64,000 bases of DNA from Streptomyces lavendofoliae (GCF_014649735.1 NZ_BMTP01000014.1:1-64000); one strand, 5' to 3'; numbered from the stretch's first letter, positions 1 through 7,027 are shown. The notes: a model not told the origin generated them from the sequence alone. Translations and numbers: made by a program.

Positions 1-212
1 GTAACGAGCCGGTGGCCGCCTACCGGGTGGCCAGCGACGGCACCGAGACCGGCGTGAAGATCGTCGCCTTCCCGGCGCCGTCCAACGCGCCCACTGACAG
101 GCGGGCCGTCGTCAACGGCAGGCCCATGTTCCAGATCACCGCAGGCGGGCTCACCGGCTACTGGGTGCCCGCCTCCGCCGTCACCGTCGACTCCGCACCC
201 GCCGTGGGCTGA
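1..212 (+). CDS. 3' end of an unidentified phage-type protein (truncated by window edge)
   Basis: This frame is open from the first complete codon at position 3, so the visible 69 codons are probably the C-terminus of a longer gene cut by the window edge. A GTG at 12 could serve as a start but has no ribosome binding site. The peptide is soluble and ends in a short Ala/Val-rich tail. It sits 26 bases upstream of the endolysin gene on the same strand, which suggests a late structural or lysis gene, but I recognise no domain. Function unknown. Confidence 0.5.
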   Translation, partial: NEPVAAYRVASDGTETGVKIVAFPAPSNAPTDRRAVVNGRPMFQITAGGLTGYWVPASAVTVDSAPAVG

Positions 213-238
213 GCCGCACCATCCCCCCTGGAGGACCC

Positions 239-1201
239 ATGGCCTGGTGCCCCTTCGCCACCAGAATGGAACTGCAACCCGAGTCGGACGCCCAGCCCGC
301 GATCCGGCCGACGCAGTTCATCGTCCACTCGATCATCGCCCCCTGGACCGCGAAGCGGACCTACGAATACTGGCGAGACAGCACGAACCTTGAGAGCCAC
401 TTCGGTCTCGGCTACGCGGGCGACTTGGGCCAGTTCATCGGCACCGAGACCCGCGCCGACGCGAACGCCGCAGCGAACCGGCGGCCGGACGGCACCGGCG
501 CCGTCAGTATCGAGACCGCGTCGAACACCAAGGGCACCGATCCGTGGACCGACGATCAGGTCGAAATGCTCATCCGCCTCGGCGTCTGGCTCCACCAGCG
601 GCACGGCATCCCGCTGCGGATCTGCCGCACCCACGACGACCCGGGCTTCGGCTACCACCGCCTCCACTCCGCCTGGGCCGTGTCCGGCACCGCCTGCCCC
701 GGCGACGCCCGTGTGCGCCAGTTCCGCGAGGTCGTCTTCCCCGGGATCGTCCGCCGGGCCACCGTCCAGATTCCGCCCCCCAGCCCTCCGACCAGCCCCG
801 CGCCCGAACAGGAGACCGACATGGCAATCGCCAAGGTCGACGAATCGAACCCCGTCGACGTCGACCTCGCCGACAACGAGTGGACCACCCTCGCGTTCAC
901 CGACGCCGTCATCCACTCCGGCCCCCGCCAGCTCGTCGGCCCCACCTACGTCCAGCTCACCTTCGCCCCCGGCACTCAGGCGTTCGTGACCGGCCGCTTC
1001 ATCCTCACCAACCCCGACGGCACCGGCGCCTCCGGCTACGGCGATCTCGGCGAATTCGACGCCCTGCGCCTGCCGCAATTCCTCCACAACCACGACATCC
1101 CCACCGGCAAGACGCTGCGGTTCCAGGTCAAGGCCCGCACCGACAACGGCACGACCGCCAAGCTCACCCACCGCGCCGTCACCGGCGACTACATCGCCTG
1201 A
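239..1201 (+). CDS. phage endolysin, N-acetylmuramoyl-L-alanine amidase (Amidase_2/PGRP-type) with C-terminal beta domain
   Basis: The 320-residue protein begins with a peptidoglycan amidase domain (about 1-175). Candidate zinc ligands are His30 in the FIVHS strand, His140 or His143 in GYHRLHSAW, and Cys153 in the CPGD motif, the pattern of Amidase_2/PGRP hydrolases that cleave the MurNAc-L-Ala bond. A Pro-rich linker (about 176-194) leads to a C-terminal domain of about 125 residues that I do not recognise and that may bind the cell wall. The ATG at 239 follows GGAGGACCC. There is no signal peptide, so export would need a holin, and a holin-like gene follows 22 bases downstream. Together they look like a phage lysis cassette. 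Confidence 0.85.
   Translation: MAWCPFATRMELQPESDAQPAIRPTQFIVHSIIAPWTAKRTYEYWRDSTNLESHFGLGYAGDLGQFIGTETRADANAAANRRPDGTGAVSIETASNTKGTDPWTDDQVEMLIRLGVWLHQRHGIPLRICRTHDDPGFGYHRLHSAWAVSGTACPGDARVRQFREVVFPGIVRRATVQIPPPSPPTSPAPEQETDMAIAKVDESNPVDVDLADNEWTTLAFTDAVIHSGPRQLVGPTYVQLTFAPGTQAFVTGRFILTNPDGTGASGYGDLGEFDALRLPQFLHNHDIPTGKTLRFQVKARTDNGTTAKLTHRAVTGDYIA
810..823 (+). promoter_or_regulatory. internal ribosome binding site and ATG within the endolysin gene
   Basis: AGGAG at 810-814 lies six bases before an in-frame ATG at 821. Initiation here would give a free 126-residue copy of the endolysin C-terminal domain (codon 195 to the end). The site falls exactly in the Pro-rich linker, where a separate subunit would begin. 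Dual translation of this kind is known for some phage endolysins; here it is inferred from the sequence only. Confidence 0.45.
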
Positions 1202-1223
1202 CCCTCGCAGAAACGAGAGACCA

Positions 1224-1571
1224 ATGAAGATCTTCGGCAGAGAGCCTGCGCTCGTCATCGCCGCCCTGTCGGCCACGCTCAGCCTCATCGTCAGCTTCGG
1301 CTTCAACCTCAATGCCCAGCAGGCCGGCGCTATCGTCGCCGCCGTCAGCGCCGTGTTCGCCGCGCTCACCGCCGCGATGACCCGCCCGATCGCACCTTCG
1401 GCGTTCACCGGACTCGTCGCCGCCGGCGCCACCCTGCTCGCCGCCTACGGACTTGAGGTCGGCGCCGAGACCGTCGGCGCCCTCAACGCCGTCGTCCTCG
1501 CGACCCTCGGCCTCATCACCCGCGGCCAGGTCTCCCCAACGCGCGCGGACGCGCCGGTCCGAGGGGTGTAG
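1224..1571 (+). CDS. holin-like small membrane protein
   Basis: This is a 115-residue protein with about three hydrophobic helices (roughly 8-30, 33-50 and 58-92) and short polar ends. The size and its position directly after the endolysin gene fit a phage holin that would release or activate the amidase. The ATG follows GAAACGAGAGACC. No sequence signature proves the function, so the call rests on topology and context. The next gene begins at the base after its stop, implying translational coupling. Confidence 0.6.
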   Translation: MKIFGREPALVIAALSATLSLIVSFGFNLNAQQAGAIVAAVSAVFAALTAAMTRPIAPSAFTGLVAAGATLLAAYGLEVGAETVGALNAVVLATLGLITRGQVSPTRADAPVRGV

Positions 1572-2015
1572 GTGCCGTGCCGTGCGGCCCGGCGGCTGCA
1601 TCAGCATCTGGGCCGCCGCGGCATCTTCCTCCTGCTGCTCGGCATCGGCAAAACCTGCTTCGGGATCATGTGGCTAACAGACCCCCCAGGAACGCAAGGG
1701 CTGCAGCTACTGACCCGCTTCTGCGACATCCGGCACTGGTCATGGCTCTGGATCACGGCGGGGCTCATCACCGCCGCATCGTCCATCCTGCCGGTCGGTC
1801 GTGACCGCTTCGGCTTCGTGGCCGCACTGATTCCGCCGTCAGTGTGGACCGTGGCGTACCTGACCGGGATCATTCTCGGCGAGTACTCGCAAGGCCTCTG
1901 GTTCGCAACTTGGTATCTGACCTCCCACGTCGGGGTCATCATGTGGGCCGCGACGGTGCCCGAGTACTCGGTCCCCCCAGCTCCGCGCCGTGCCCGGAGA
2001 GGTAAGGGCGGATGA
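1572..2015 (+). CDS. phage-associated integral membrane protein
   Basis: The 147-residue protein has a basic N-terminus (about 20 residues) followed by about four hydrophobic segments, the first near residues 18-36, and a basic C-terminal tail. The GTG start abuts the stop of the holin-like gene, with GAGGGG just upstream. The stop overlaps the next gene's ATG (ATGA). The tight packing suggests one lysis or late-gene transcript. It could be a second holin, an antiholin or a superinfection-related membrane protein. No domain recognised. Confidence 0.6.
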   Translation: MPCRAARRLHQHLGRRGIFLLLLGIGKTCFGIMWLTDPPGTQGLQLLTRFCDIRHWSWLWITAGLITAASSILPVGRDRFGFVAALIPPSVWTVAYLTGIILGEYSQGLWFATWYLTSHVGVIMWAATVPEYSVPPAPRRARRGKGG

Positions 2016-2374
2016 CAGGCGTATGGGCAGCTATCGCTACGGTCAGCGGCGCGGTGCTCATGCTGATCGGCGCGGTATACACGGCGCGATCGTCCCGGGC
2101 GGCAGCCACGGCTTCGGCTCGGGCAACCGAGGTCGCGGCTGTCGTGTCGTCGGAGCCGGCGCAGCGGCAAGCCGACCTGCTCGCGTTCAAGGAGATCCGC
2201 GAGAAGCAGCAGGAAGAACTGCGAGAGACACGCGAGGAGCTACGGTCGCTGCGGTCGCTGGTGAGAGCCTTCGTCTACTACGTGGGGGACCTGACCACCC
2301 AGATGCGCGTCCACGGCATCGAGCCCCCACCCCCGCCCGAGCGGGTCCAGGAGTACAACCGAACTGGAGTCTGA
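2012..2374 (+). CDS. small membrane-anchored coiled-coil protein of the lysis region
   Basis: The 120-residue protein has one N-terminal transmembrane helix (about 4-24). A charged alpha-helical region (about 55-90) rich in Glu, Arg and Leu has heptad spacing and is probably a coiled coil. The C-terminal tail is Pro-rich. The ATG overlaps the preceding stop by four bases. The architecture resembles phage accessory lysis proteins (antiholin- or spanin-like), but this is inference from shape and position only. Confidence 0.6.
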   Translation: MTGVWAAIATVSGAVLMLIGAVYTARSSRAAATASARATEVAAVVSSEPAQRQADLLAFKEIREKQQEELRETREELRSLRSLVRAFVYYVGDLTTQMRVHGIEPPPPPERVQEYNRTGV

Positions 2375-2375
2375 C

Positions 2376-2513
2376 GTGACCGACATGCCCACGGAGCGGC
2401 CCGCGGTCCGCAGGGTCGAGCCGGGCGCGGCCGACGTCGACGCCCAGGTCGACCTCGGCTGGCGCGAGCCCGACCCCGAACCGCCGGCACCCGAGACGGT
2501 GCCCAAGGAATGA
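2376..2513 (+). CDS. 45-residue acidic, Pro-rich small protein
   Basis: A GTG one base after the preceding stop opens a 45-codon frame with high third-position GC, like its neighbours. The product is acidic and Pro/Glu-rich at its C-terminus, with no hydrophobic segment. The tight spacing within the lysis-gene run supports it as a genuine coupled gene. No family recognised. Confidence 0.45.
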   Translation: MTDMPTERPAVRRVEPGAADVDAQVDLGWREPDPEPPAPETVPKE

Positions 2514-2565
2514 CGGGCTGCCGTCACCTGACCTGGCAGACTGATGTGGACCAAAGGAGGGCGCC

Positions 2566-2760
2566 ATGCTTCGCCGACTAGTCAAGGCCCTATTCCGGCA
2601 GCGCGGGCATGCCTCCGGCGGGACACTTCCTCCTTACAGGCCGGACGGCGACAGTGTGCCCGCCATCCTGTCGCCAGGCCGGTACGAAGTTCCGCCAGGG
2701 ACCGAGCGACGAGTACCGCCGGCCTTCCTTGAGCGTCTCAACGCCCCCCGCCGCCGGTAG
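2566..2760 (+). CDS. 64-residue basic phage protein with a DSVPA-LSPG motif
   Basis: An excellent ribosome binding site (AAAGGAGG) precedes the ATG. The small basic protein contains GDSVPAILSPGRYEV, which resembles the GDSVPAMLTPGEFV motif often found near the C-terminus of phage tail and tape-measure proteins. It is the last gene before a strong terminator, so it closes the late operon. A stand-alone protein with this motif is unusual; it may be a detached tail or maturation module. Function not known. Confidence 0.6.
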   Translation: MLRRLVKALFRQRGHASGGTLPPYRPDGDSVPAILSPGRYEVPPGTERRVPPAFLERLNAPRRR

Positions 2761-2796
2761 ACCGCTACTCACCCGAGACGGAGCACGAGTAGATCA

Positions 2797-2825
2797 GCCC
2801 CCACCTTCGGGTGGGGGCCTTCTTC
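2797..2825 (+). terminator. intrinsic terminator closing the lysis/late gene run
   Basis: A perfect 9-bp GC stem (2797-2805 with 2810-2818) is capped by a TTCG tetraloop and followed by a T-rich stretch, CTTCTTC. It lies 37 bases after the stop of the 64-residue gene and separates the late genes from the recombinase operon. Confidence 0.85.
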
Positions 2826-2888
2826 ATGTCCGGGTGGTCGCAGTCTCGATAACCCACACGTACCGGCGGTGTCCACAAACGAACGTCT

Positions 2889-2944
2889 GTCGACACTTGG
2901 GGTGTCTACGGCATCGCTACAGCACCGATTTGACGAGAACTCGT
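2889..2944 (+). promoter_or_regulatory. two inverted repeats and a probable promoter upstream of the serine recombinase
   Basis: An imperfect inverted repeat (GTCGACAC at 2889-2896, GTGTCTAC at 2902-2909, 5-base spacer) and a second palindrome (ACGAGAACTCGT, 2933-2944) lie 48-103 bases before the recombinase start. TTGACG at 2930-2935 is a plausible -35 overlapping the second palindrome. Small serine recombinases usually bind paired half-sites near their own promoter, so these are candidate res-like or autoregulatory sites. Confidence 0.4.
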
Positions 2945-2991
2945 GTCCTTAACTATGTCGCGCAAACCCCCCTTACAGCTACGCTCTCCAT

Positions 2992-3561
2992 ATGAGAATC
3001 GGATACGGCCGGGTCTCCACCCGCGACCAGAACCCCGACGCCCAGGAGGACGCCCTCACGGCGGCCGGCTGCGACCGCATCTTCATCGACAAGGCGTCCG
3101 GCAAGCTCGCCTCGCGCCCCGAGCTCGACAAGGCCCTGCTGACGGCACGGGAAGGCGACCAGTTCGTCATCACCAAGCTCGACCGGCTTGGCCGCTCCAC
3201 GAAGAACCTGCTCGAACTCTCCGAGCACCTCCGCTCCCACGGGGTCACCCTCGTCGTCCTCGACCAGGGCATCGACACCTCGAACCCGGCCGGCCGCCTC
3301 TTCTTCACCATCATCGGCGCCATCGCCGAGTTCGAGCACTCGATGATGGTCGAGCGCACTCACGACGGCCTCGCCGCCGCACGCGCCCGCGGCAGGGTCG
3401 GCGGAAGGAAGAAGGCCCTGCGCCCCCGCCAAGTGGAACTCGCGCAGCGGATGTACGACGAGCTCGGGGACGACGGCAAACGCAAGCACACCGTGCAGGA
3501 CATCGCCGACGAACTCGGCGTAGCCCGCACCACCATCTATCGGTACCTGGAGCGCGCGTGA
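2992..3561 (+). CDS. small serine recombinase (resolvase/DNA invertase family)
   Basis: The 189-residue protein has the catalytic N-terminal domain of the Tn3 resolvase/Hin invertase group: YGRVS with nucleophile Ser9, the KLDRLGRS motif, and the GRLFFTIIGAIAEFEH E-helix (about 100-125). A C-terminal helix-turn-helix follows (about 150-187). The length is typical of resolvases and invertases, and it lacks the long C-terminal domain of phage-type large serine integrases, so it is unlikely to be the element's own integrase. The stop overlaps the next gene (GTGA). It may resolve or invert a segment of the element; the target is not identified. Confidence 0.9.
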   Translation: MRIGYGRVSTRDQNPDAQEDALTAAGCDRIFIDKASGKLASRPELDKALLTAREGDQFVITKLDRLGRSTKNLLELSEHLRSHGVTLVVLDQGIDTSNPAGRLFFTIIGAIAEFEHSMMVERTHDGLAAARARGRVGGRKKALRPRQVELAQRMYDELGDDGKRKHTVQDIADELGVARTTIYRYLERA

Positions 3562-4052
3562 CGGCAACCGACGAGGAGGCGCGCACCTGCTGGACGTGCG
3601 ACGAGAGGAAGCCGGCCGACGAGTTCTACCGACAAGGGAAGGGGCGACTCCGCCACTGCAAGGCCTGCGTGCGGCAGAAGGACCGCGATCGGTACAAGGC
3701 CACCAACGGGAAGGATCGAGTCTTCGACCAGAGCCTGAGGCGGTTGTACGGCATCACCATCGACCAGTACCGAGCGAAGGAAGCCGAGCAGCAAGGCCGC
3801 TGCGGTCTCTGCAGGTGCATACCGCAGACCGATCGCCGGATGCATGTCGACCATGACCACGCCACGGGCAAGCTCCGCGATCTGCTCTGCCACCACTGCA
3901 ATCTGCTGCTCGGCAACGCCCAGGACTCGGTCGAGCGCCTCCGCCAAGCGATCGCGTACCTGGATCGTCACGGTGGCCAGCTCGGCAACCACCCCGCCTA
4001 CACTCTCGCCGCCAAGCTGGGTGAACGGCTCCAGACTGAGGAGGAGAAGTGA
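3558..4052 (+). CDS. recombination endonuclease VII-type HNH nuclease
   Basis: The GTG at 3558 overlaps the recombinase stop. The 164-residue protein opens with a zinc ribbon (Cys11, Cys14, Cys34, Cys37). The endonuclease VII signature follows: Cys82/Cys85, the HVDHDH metal-binding motif at 96-101, and CHHCN with Cys111/Cys114. The family includes the T4 enzyme that resolves branched DNA such as Holliday junctions during packaging. Coupling to a recombinase suggests a shared role in recombination intermediates, though in actinophages such genes are often free-standing HNH nucleases. Confidence 0.85.
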   Translation: MTATDEEARTCWTCDERKPADEFYRQGKGRLRHCKACVRQKDRDRYKATNGKDRVFDQSLRRLYGITIDQYRAKEAEQQGRCGLCRCIPQTDRRMHVDHDHATGKLRDLLCHHCNLLLGNAQDSVERLRQAIAYLDRHGGQLGNHPAYTLAAKLGERLQTEEEK

Positions 4053-4204
4053 CCGACGCCGAGTACGAGGCGTGGTACCGCACGGGGAAGCTCCGCTGCG
4101 ACGACTGCGGCACGCTCGTCCGCTGTAGCAACCTGACGAGCCTGCCCCCACACCGCTGCACCGAGCGGCAGCGGGCACGCCGCGAGCGGGCGGCCAGCGA
4201 GTAG
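4049..4204 (+). CDS. 51-residue zinc-ribbon-like protein
   Basis: The GTG start overlaps the endonuclease stop by four bases and is preceded by GAGGAGAA. The small basic protein carries RCDDCG, a second Cys ten residues later and an HRC further on, which together could form a zinc-binding knuckle. Overlapping starts link it to the recombinase-nuclease operon. No family recognised; it could be a DNA-binding accessory factor. Confidence 0.5.
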   Translation: MTDAEYEAWYRTGKLRCDDCGTLVRCSNLTSLPPHRCTERQRARRERAASE

Positions 4205-4322
4205 GGGAACGTTATGCGCTGGTCCAGGCTTTGAGGTCCCTTTGGGGTTGGTCTTGCAGTACAGCCCCCGACTCAAAGAGTCATCGCCTGCCACACTGAG
4301 GGCACACCCCGAGGAGGCCGCC

Positions 4323-4430
4323 GTGAGGATGTTCCGCTGGCTGTACCGCAACTACGAGATGGCGGCCTACGGGTTCGTCGTGGTGATGACGCTCGCCCTC
4401 GCCGCGCTCGCGCCGACCTTGTCCCGCTGA
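4323..4430 (+). CDS. 35-residue single-pass membrane peptide
   Basis: GAGGAG precedes the GTG by five bases. The peptide has a short basic/aromatic N-terminus and one transmembrane helix (about residues 13-31). It lies between a 118-base leader and a strong terminator, so it looks like an independently expressed small membrane protein. No function can be assigned. Confidence 0.45.
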   Translation: MRMFRWLYRNYEMAAYGFVVVMTLALAALAPTLSR

Positions 4431-4441
4431 CGCAAGGCGAA

Positions 4442-4475
4442 CGCCCCCGCAGCCACGTGCTGCGGGGGCGTCGTC
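4442..4475 (+). terminator. strong intrinsic terminator
   Basis: A perfect 12-bp GC-rich stem (4442-4453 with 4459-4470) with a CACGT loop is followed by TCGTCGT. It lies 11 bases after the 35-residue peptide gene. Confidence 0.85.
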
Positions 4476-4678
4476 GTGTGTGGAGTCAGCCCCAGATACT
4501 GTCGCGTCGCATGTCGCCTCCTCGGTGCGGGTGTGGCCACGGTAGGCGGAACCCCGGCCGACTGTCAGCCCCCGCGCGGCACCGATCTTTTTCGGTCATC
4601 ACCCTGTTGCTCATGGCTGGTTCGGGTGCATCCTTTTGCGCACGGCCTCCCCGTAACCCCCGTCCGGGGGACCGTAAC

Positions 4679-4709
4679 GGCCCCGCCCTCCCACGCCCTG
4701 GGCGGGGCC
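4679..4709. terminator. GC-rich hairpin in the 4476-4771 non-coding stretch
   Basis: Perfect 10-bp arms (4679-4688 and 4700-4709) enclose an 11-base loop 62 bases before the next gene. There is no T tract, so it may be a terminator, a leader structure or both. I see nothing else convincing in the 296-base gap 4476-4771. Confidence 0.4.
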
Positions 4710-4771
4710 ACGCCGCCTCCCGGCTCCCCACGGGAGGGCAGGCGCACGCCCTGACTCTGTGGAGGCGAGCG

Positions 4772-4945
4772 ATGTCGACTCAGTACTGCTTCCGGTACCT
4801 GCGCACCTCGGCCGGGACCACCGTCCGCACGATGGCCCCGGACTCCGAGCCGCACCTGACCGACGAGGAGTATTTCGACAAGAACCCCGTGATCCGGGAG
4901 ATCATGGAGCGGTGGGCTGCCGAGGGCCGGGAGAAGGACGCCTGA
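4772..4945 (+). CDS. 57-residue hypothetical protein
   Basis: GGAGG lies seven bases before the ATG at 4772. The acidic soluble product has an EEYFDKNP segment followed by a short helix. The larger upstream extension of the same frame has no start signal and crosses two hairpins, so I took the internal ATG. It lies upstream of ku on the same strand with an 87-base gap. No family recognised. Confidence 0.5.
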   Translation: MSTQYCFRYLRTSAGTTVRTMAPDSEPHLTDEEYFDKNPVIREIMERWAAEGREKDA

Positions 4946-5032
4946 CCACCAGGTGACCGACTCCACGTGCCCCCTGACCTGCCTCGTCTTAGGCTGAGGA
5001 TCCACCCCAGGGGGGACGCCTGGGAGGTAGCG

Positions 5033-5926
5033 ATGCCCCGCCCCGTCTGGTCCGGCGCGATCTCGTTCGGCCTGGTCACCATCCCGATTAAGGTGCTGTC
5101 CGCGACCGAGTCGCACAACATCAGCTTCCACCAGGTACACGAGAAGGACGGCGGCCGGATCCGCTACCAGAAGGTCTGCACCCTGGACGACAAGGTCCTG
5201 AGCCAGGACGAGATCGGCCGCGGCTACGAGATCTCCAAGGACACCGTCATCCCCGTCACGGACGCCGATCTGGACGGGATGCCGCTGCCGACCGCAAAGG
5301 CCATCGAGATCGTCGCGTTCGTCCCCGCCTCCAGCATCGACCCCATCCGCATCAGCGACTCCTACTACCTGGCCGCCGACGGGCAGGTCGCCGCCAAGCC
5401 GTACAAGCTCCTCCGCGAGGCCCTCAACCGCTCGGACCGGGTGGCCATCGCGAAATTCGCCTGGCACAACCGCGAGCGACTGGGCCTCCTCCAGGTCCTG
5501 GACGGCGAGGTCATCGCCCTGCACTCGATGCGCTGGCCAGACGAGATCCGCGACCCCGCCGCCGTCGCCCCGCCGGCCATGGACATCGACGACTCGGAGG
5601 TCGACGGCGCCATCGCCCTGATCGACGCCATGACCACCGACGACCTGAGCGGCTTCCACGACGAGTACCGCACCGCGCTCGAGGAACTCCTCCACGCCAA
5701 GGCGGAAGGCCACGGGGTGGAGCGCCCGGAGACGGAGGAGGAGCCGGCCGGGCAGGTGGTTGACCTGATGGCCGCCCTGAACGCATCCGTGGAGAAGGCC
5801 CGCGCCAGCCGCGGCGAGGACGCCACGGTGCACGAGATGCCAAAGCCGAAGAAGGCTGCGAAGAAGACGGCCGCCAAGAAGACCGCTGCGAAGAAGACCC
5901 CGGCCCGGCGCAAGAAGGCCGGCTAG
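5033..5926 (+). CDS. ku: Ku DNA-end-binding protein (bacterial NHEJ)
   Basis: The 297-residue protein starts with the typical bacterial Ku opening (MPRPVWSGAISFGLV) and keeps the conserved core that forms a ring on double-strand DNA ends (about 1-250). The C-terminal 25 residues are Lys/Ala repeats (KKTAAKK type), a flexible DNA-binding tail seen in actinobacterial Ku. GGGAGG precedes the ATG. Ku normally recruits the ligase/polymerase LigD, but no ligD lies in this window. The gene stands alone inside the phage-like region, so it may be an extra Ku carried by the element, perhaps for genome circularisation or repair. Confidence 0.92.
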   Translation: MPRPVWSGAISFGLVTIPIKVLSATESHNISFHQVHEKDGGRIRYQKVCTLDDKVLSQDEIGRGYEISKDTVIPVTDADLDGMPLPTAKAIEIVAFVPASSIDPIRISDSYYLAADGQVAAKPYKLLREALNRSDRVAIAKFAWHNRERLGLLQVLDGEVIALHSMRWPDEIRDPAAVAPPAMDIDDSEVDGAIALIDAMTTDDLSGFHDEYRTALEELLHAKAEGHGVERPETEEEPAGQVVDLMAALNASVEKARASRGEDATVHEMPKPKKAAKKTAAKKTAAKKTPARRKKAG

Positions 5927-6261
5927 TCCAGCATCCCGAGCTCGCTGTCCGGTCGGCACACGGCGCAGGCTTCGACGCCTTCGACGATGGCCCGCCGCGC
6001 ATCATGCTCGTCGCAGCCGATCCCCTTCTTCGCCAGTGCGCAGTCGCCGAGGTGGACCTTCACCGGTGTGCGCTCGGCGGTGAGGCCGCGCTGGATCCGG
6101 TACGGCGGGGGAGGCGGCGGCGCGGTCCGGGCCTGGATCGCCGCTTGCCGCTGCAGTGCCGCGCGGGCCTCGCGGACGTAGAGCAGCTGTACCTGGAGCC
6201 ACGTCTCCAGGGCGGCGAGGCGCGGCTCGTCGGGAGGCAGCGGAGGCGGCAGATCGGACAT
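5923..6261 (-). CDS. DUF6233-type hypothetical protein
   Basis: The 112-residue protein converges on ku, overlapping it by four bases at the stops. It has a helical N-terminal part (about 12-45, ETWLQVQLLYVREARAAL) and a conserved C-terminal block: VKVHLGDCALA, then a basic stretch and CAVCRPDSELGML. This pattern matches, from memory, the Streptomyces family DUF6233, common near accessory elements. The paired Cys residues may bind metal. I chose the Met at 6261 over the ORF's upstream GTG because the family begins there. Function unknown. Confidence 0.65.
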   Translation of the reverse strand: MSDLPPPLPPDEPRLAALETWLQVQLLYVREARAALQRQAAIQARTAPPPPPPYRIQRGLTAERTPVKVHLGDCALAKKGIGCDEHDARRAIVEGVEACAVCRPDSELGMLD

Positions 6262-6367
6262 GCGTTCGAGTCTAGTCCCGGACCGCCCCGCCGTTGTCAG
6301 TGCCTGCTCGTACCCTGGTGCCACCACATCCGCGCTTGCTGGCTGCAGCGCAGCGCTACCCGGACCC

Positions 6368-6404
6368 GCCCGTCGGCCCCGACAGGGGACAGCGACCGAC
6401 GGGC
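6368..6404 (+). promoter_or_regulatory. two-tier leader hairpin before the DUF6221 gene
   Basis: A 9-bp outer stem (6368-6376 with 6396-6404) encloses a 4-bp inner stem with a GACA loop (6377-6388). It sits 21 bases before the start codon, close to the ribosome binding site, in the 164-base gap between two divergent genes. It could control translation or be a weak terminator. Confidence 0.35.
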
Positions 6405-6425
6405 GGAGACGTACCTGGAGGGGCT

Positions 6426-6818
6426 ATGGAACTCGTCGACTTCCTACGCGCACGGCTCGACGAAGACGCCGACACCGCCAGCGCGGCGAGCCCTGGGCCA
6501 TGGCACGTGAACGCCGAGAGCGACGAGGTGCTCGCCGTCGACGACATCGCCGTGGCAGACGGCTTTGCCCTCAGCGGCCAACAGCTCCGCGCCACGACCG
6601 CCCACATCGCCCGCCATAACCCGGCCCGCATCCTCGCCGAGGTCGACGCCAAGCGGCAAATGGTCGACGACTACGCGCGCAACGCAGCGGCTGCCGAAGC
6701 AGAGCAGTGCCCAAACGAGTGGAACGGCGGAATCGACAAGCTCGGCTACTTCGTCCTGCCGCTACTCGCCCTGCCCTACGCCGACCATCCGGACTACCGC
6801 GACGAGTGGCGGCCCTAG
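6426..6818 (+). CDS. DUF6221-type hypothetical protein
   Basis: The ATG follows CTGGAGGGGCT. The 130-residue protein starts ELVDFLRARLDEDADTA and contains SPGPW, then HIARHNPARILAEVDAKR, and ends LLALPYADHPDYRDEW. This layout matches, from memory, the Streptomyces/actinophage family DUF6221, often found in prophages and integrative elements. No catalytic motif is evident. Its stop overlaps, tail to tail, the broken gene on the opposite strand. Confidence 0.7.
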   Translation: MELVDFLRARLDEDADTASAASPGPWHVNAESDEVLAVDDIAVADGFALSGQQLRATTAHIARHNPARILAEVDAKRQMVDDYARNAAAAEAEQCPNEWNGGIDKLGYFVLPLLALPYADHPDYRDEWRP

Positions 6819-7018
6819 CCCGCGTCCGGCTCCGGGTGCCGCACCCGCTTCTTCAGCTCCCGCTCGACTTCGTACCGGTTCTCGCCGGTCGCCTCGGCGT
6901 GCGCGGTCACGGCCTGCTATACGGCGAGCGCCGTCTCGACGGTCAGCGCGCCGGCCTTCTGCTCGGCCCATGCGCGTTATTCGAGCTGCATCAGCTCGGG
7001 GGTTAGTTCGATTGCCAC
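6815..7018 (-). pseudogene. small accessory-element gene broken by two in-frame stops
   Basis: On the minus strand a GTG at 7018 opens a 67-codon frame that looks like a real protein (MAIELTPELMQLE, AWAEQKAGALTVETALAV, AVTAHAEATGENRYEVE). It is interrupted by TAA at 6979-6977 and TAG at 6919-6917, then ends at TAG 6817-6815. Each stop is one C-to-T change from a Gln codon (CAA, CAG), and the frame after each stop stays coherent. It lies nine bases downstream of the 64-residue gene in a GntR-led operon. I recall similar intact proteins in Streptomyces accessory regions. Confidence 0.65.
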
Positions 7019-7027
7019 GGGCGGATC

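Noticed and set aside
2992-3561. Serine recombinase as the integrase of the element
   Set aside because: At 189 residues it has only the resolvase/invertase layout. Phage-type serine integrases carry a large C-terminal domain, and this gene is about 5 kb from the boundary.
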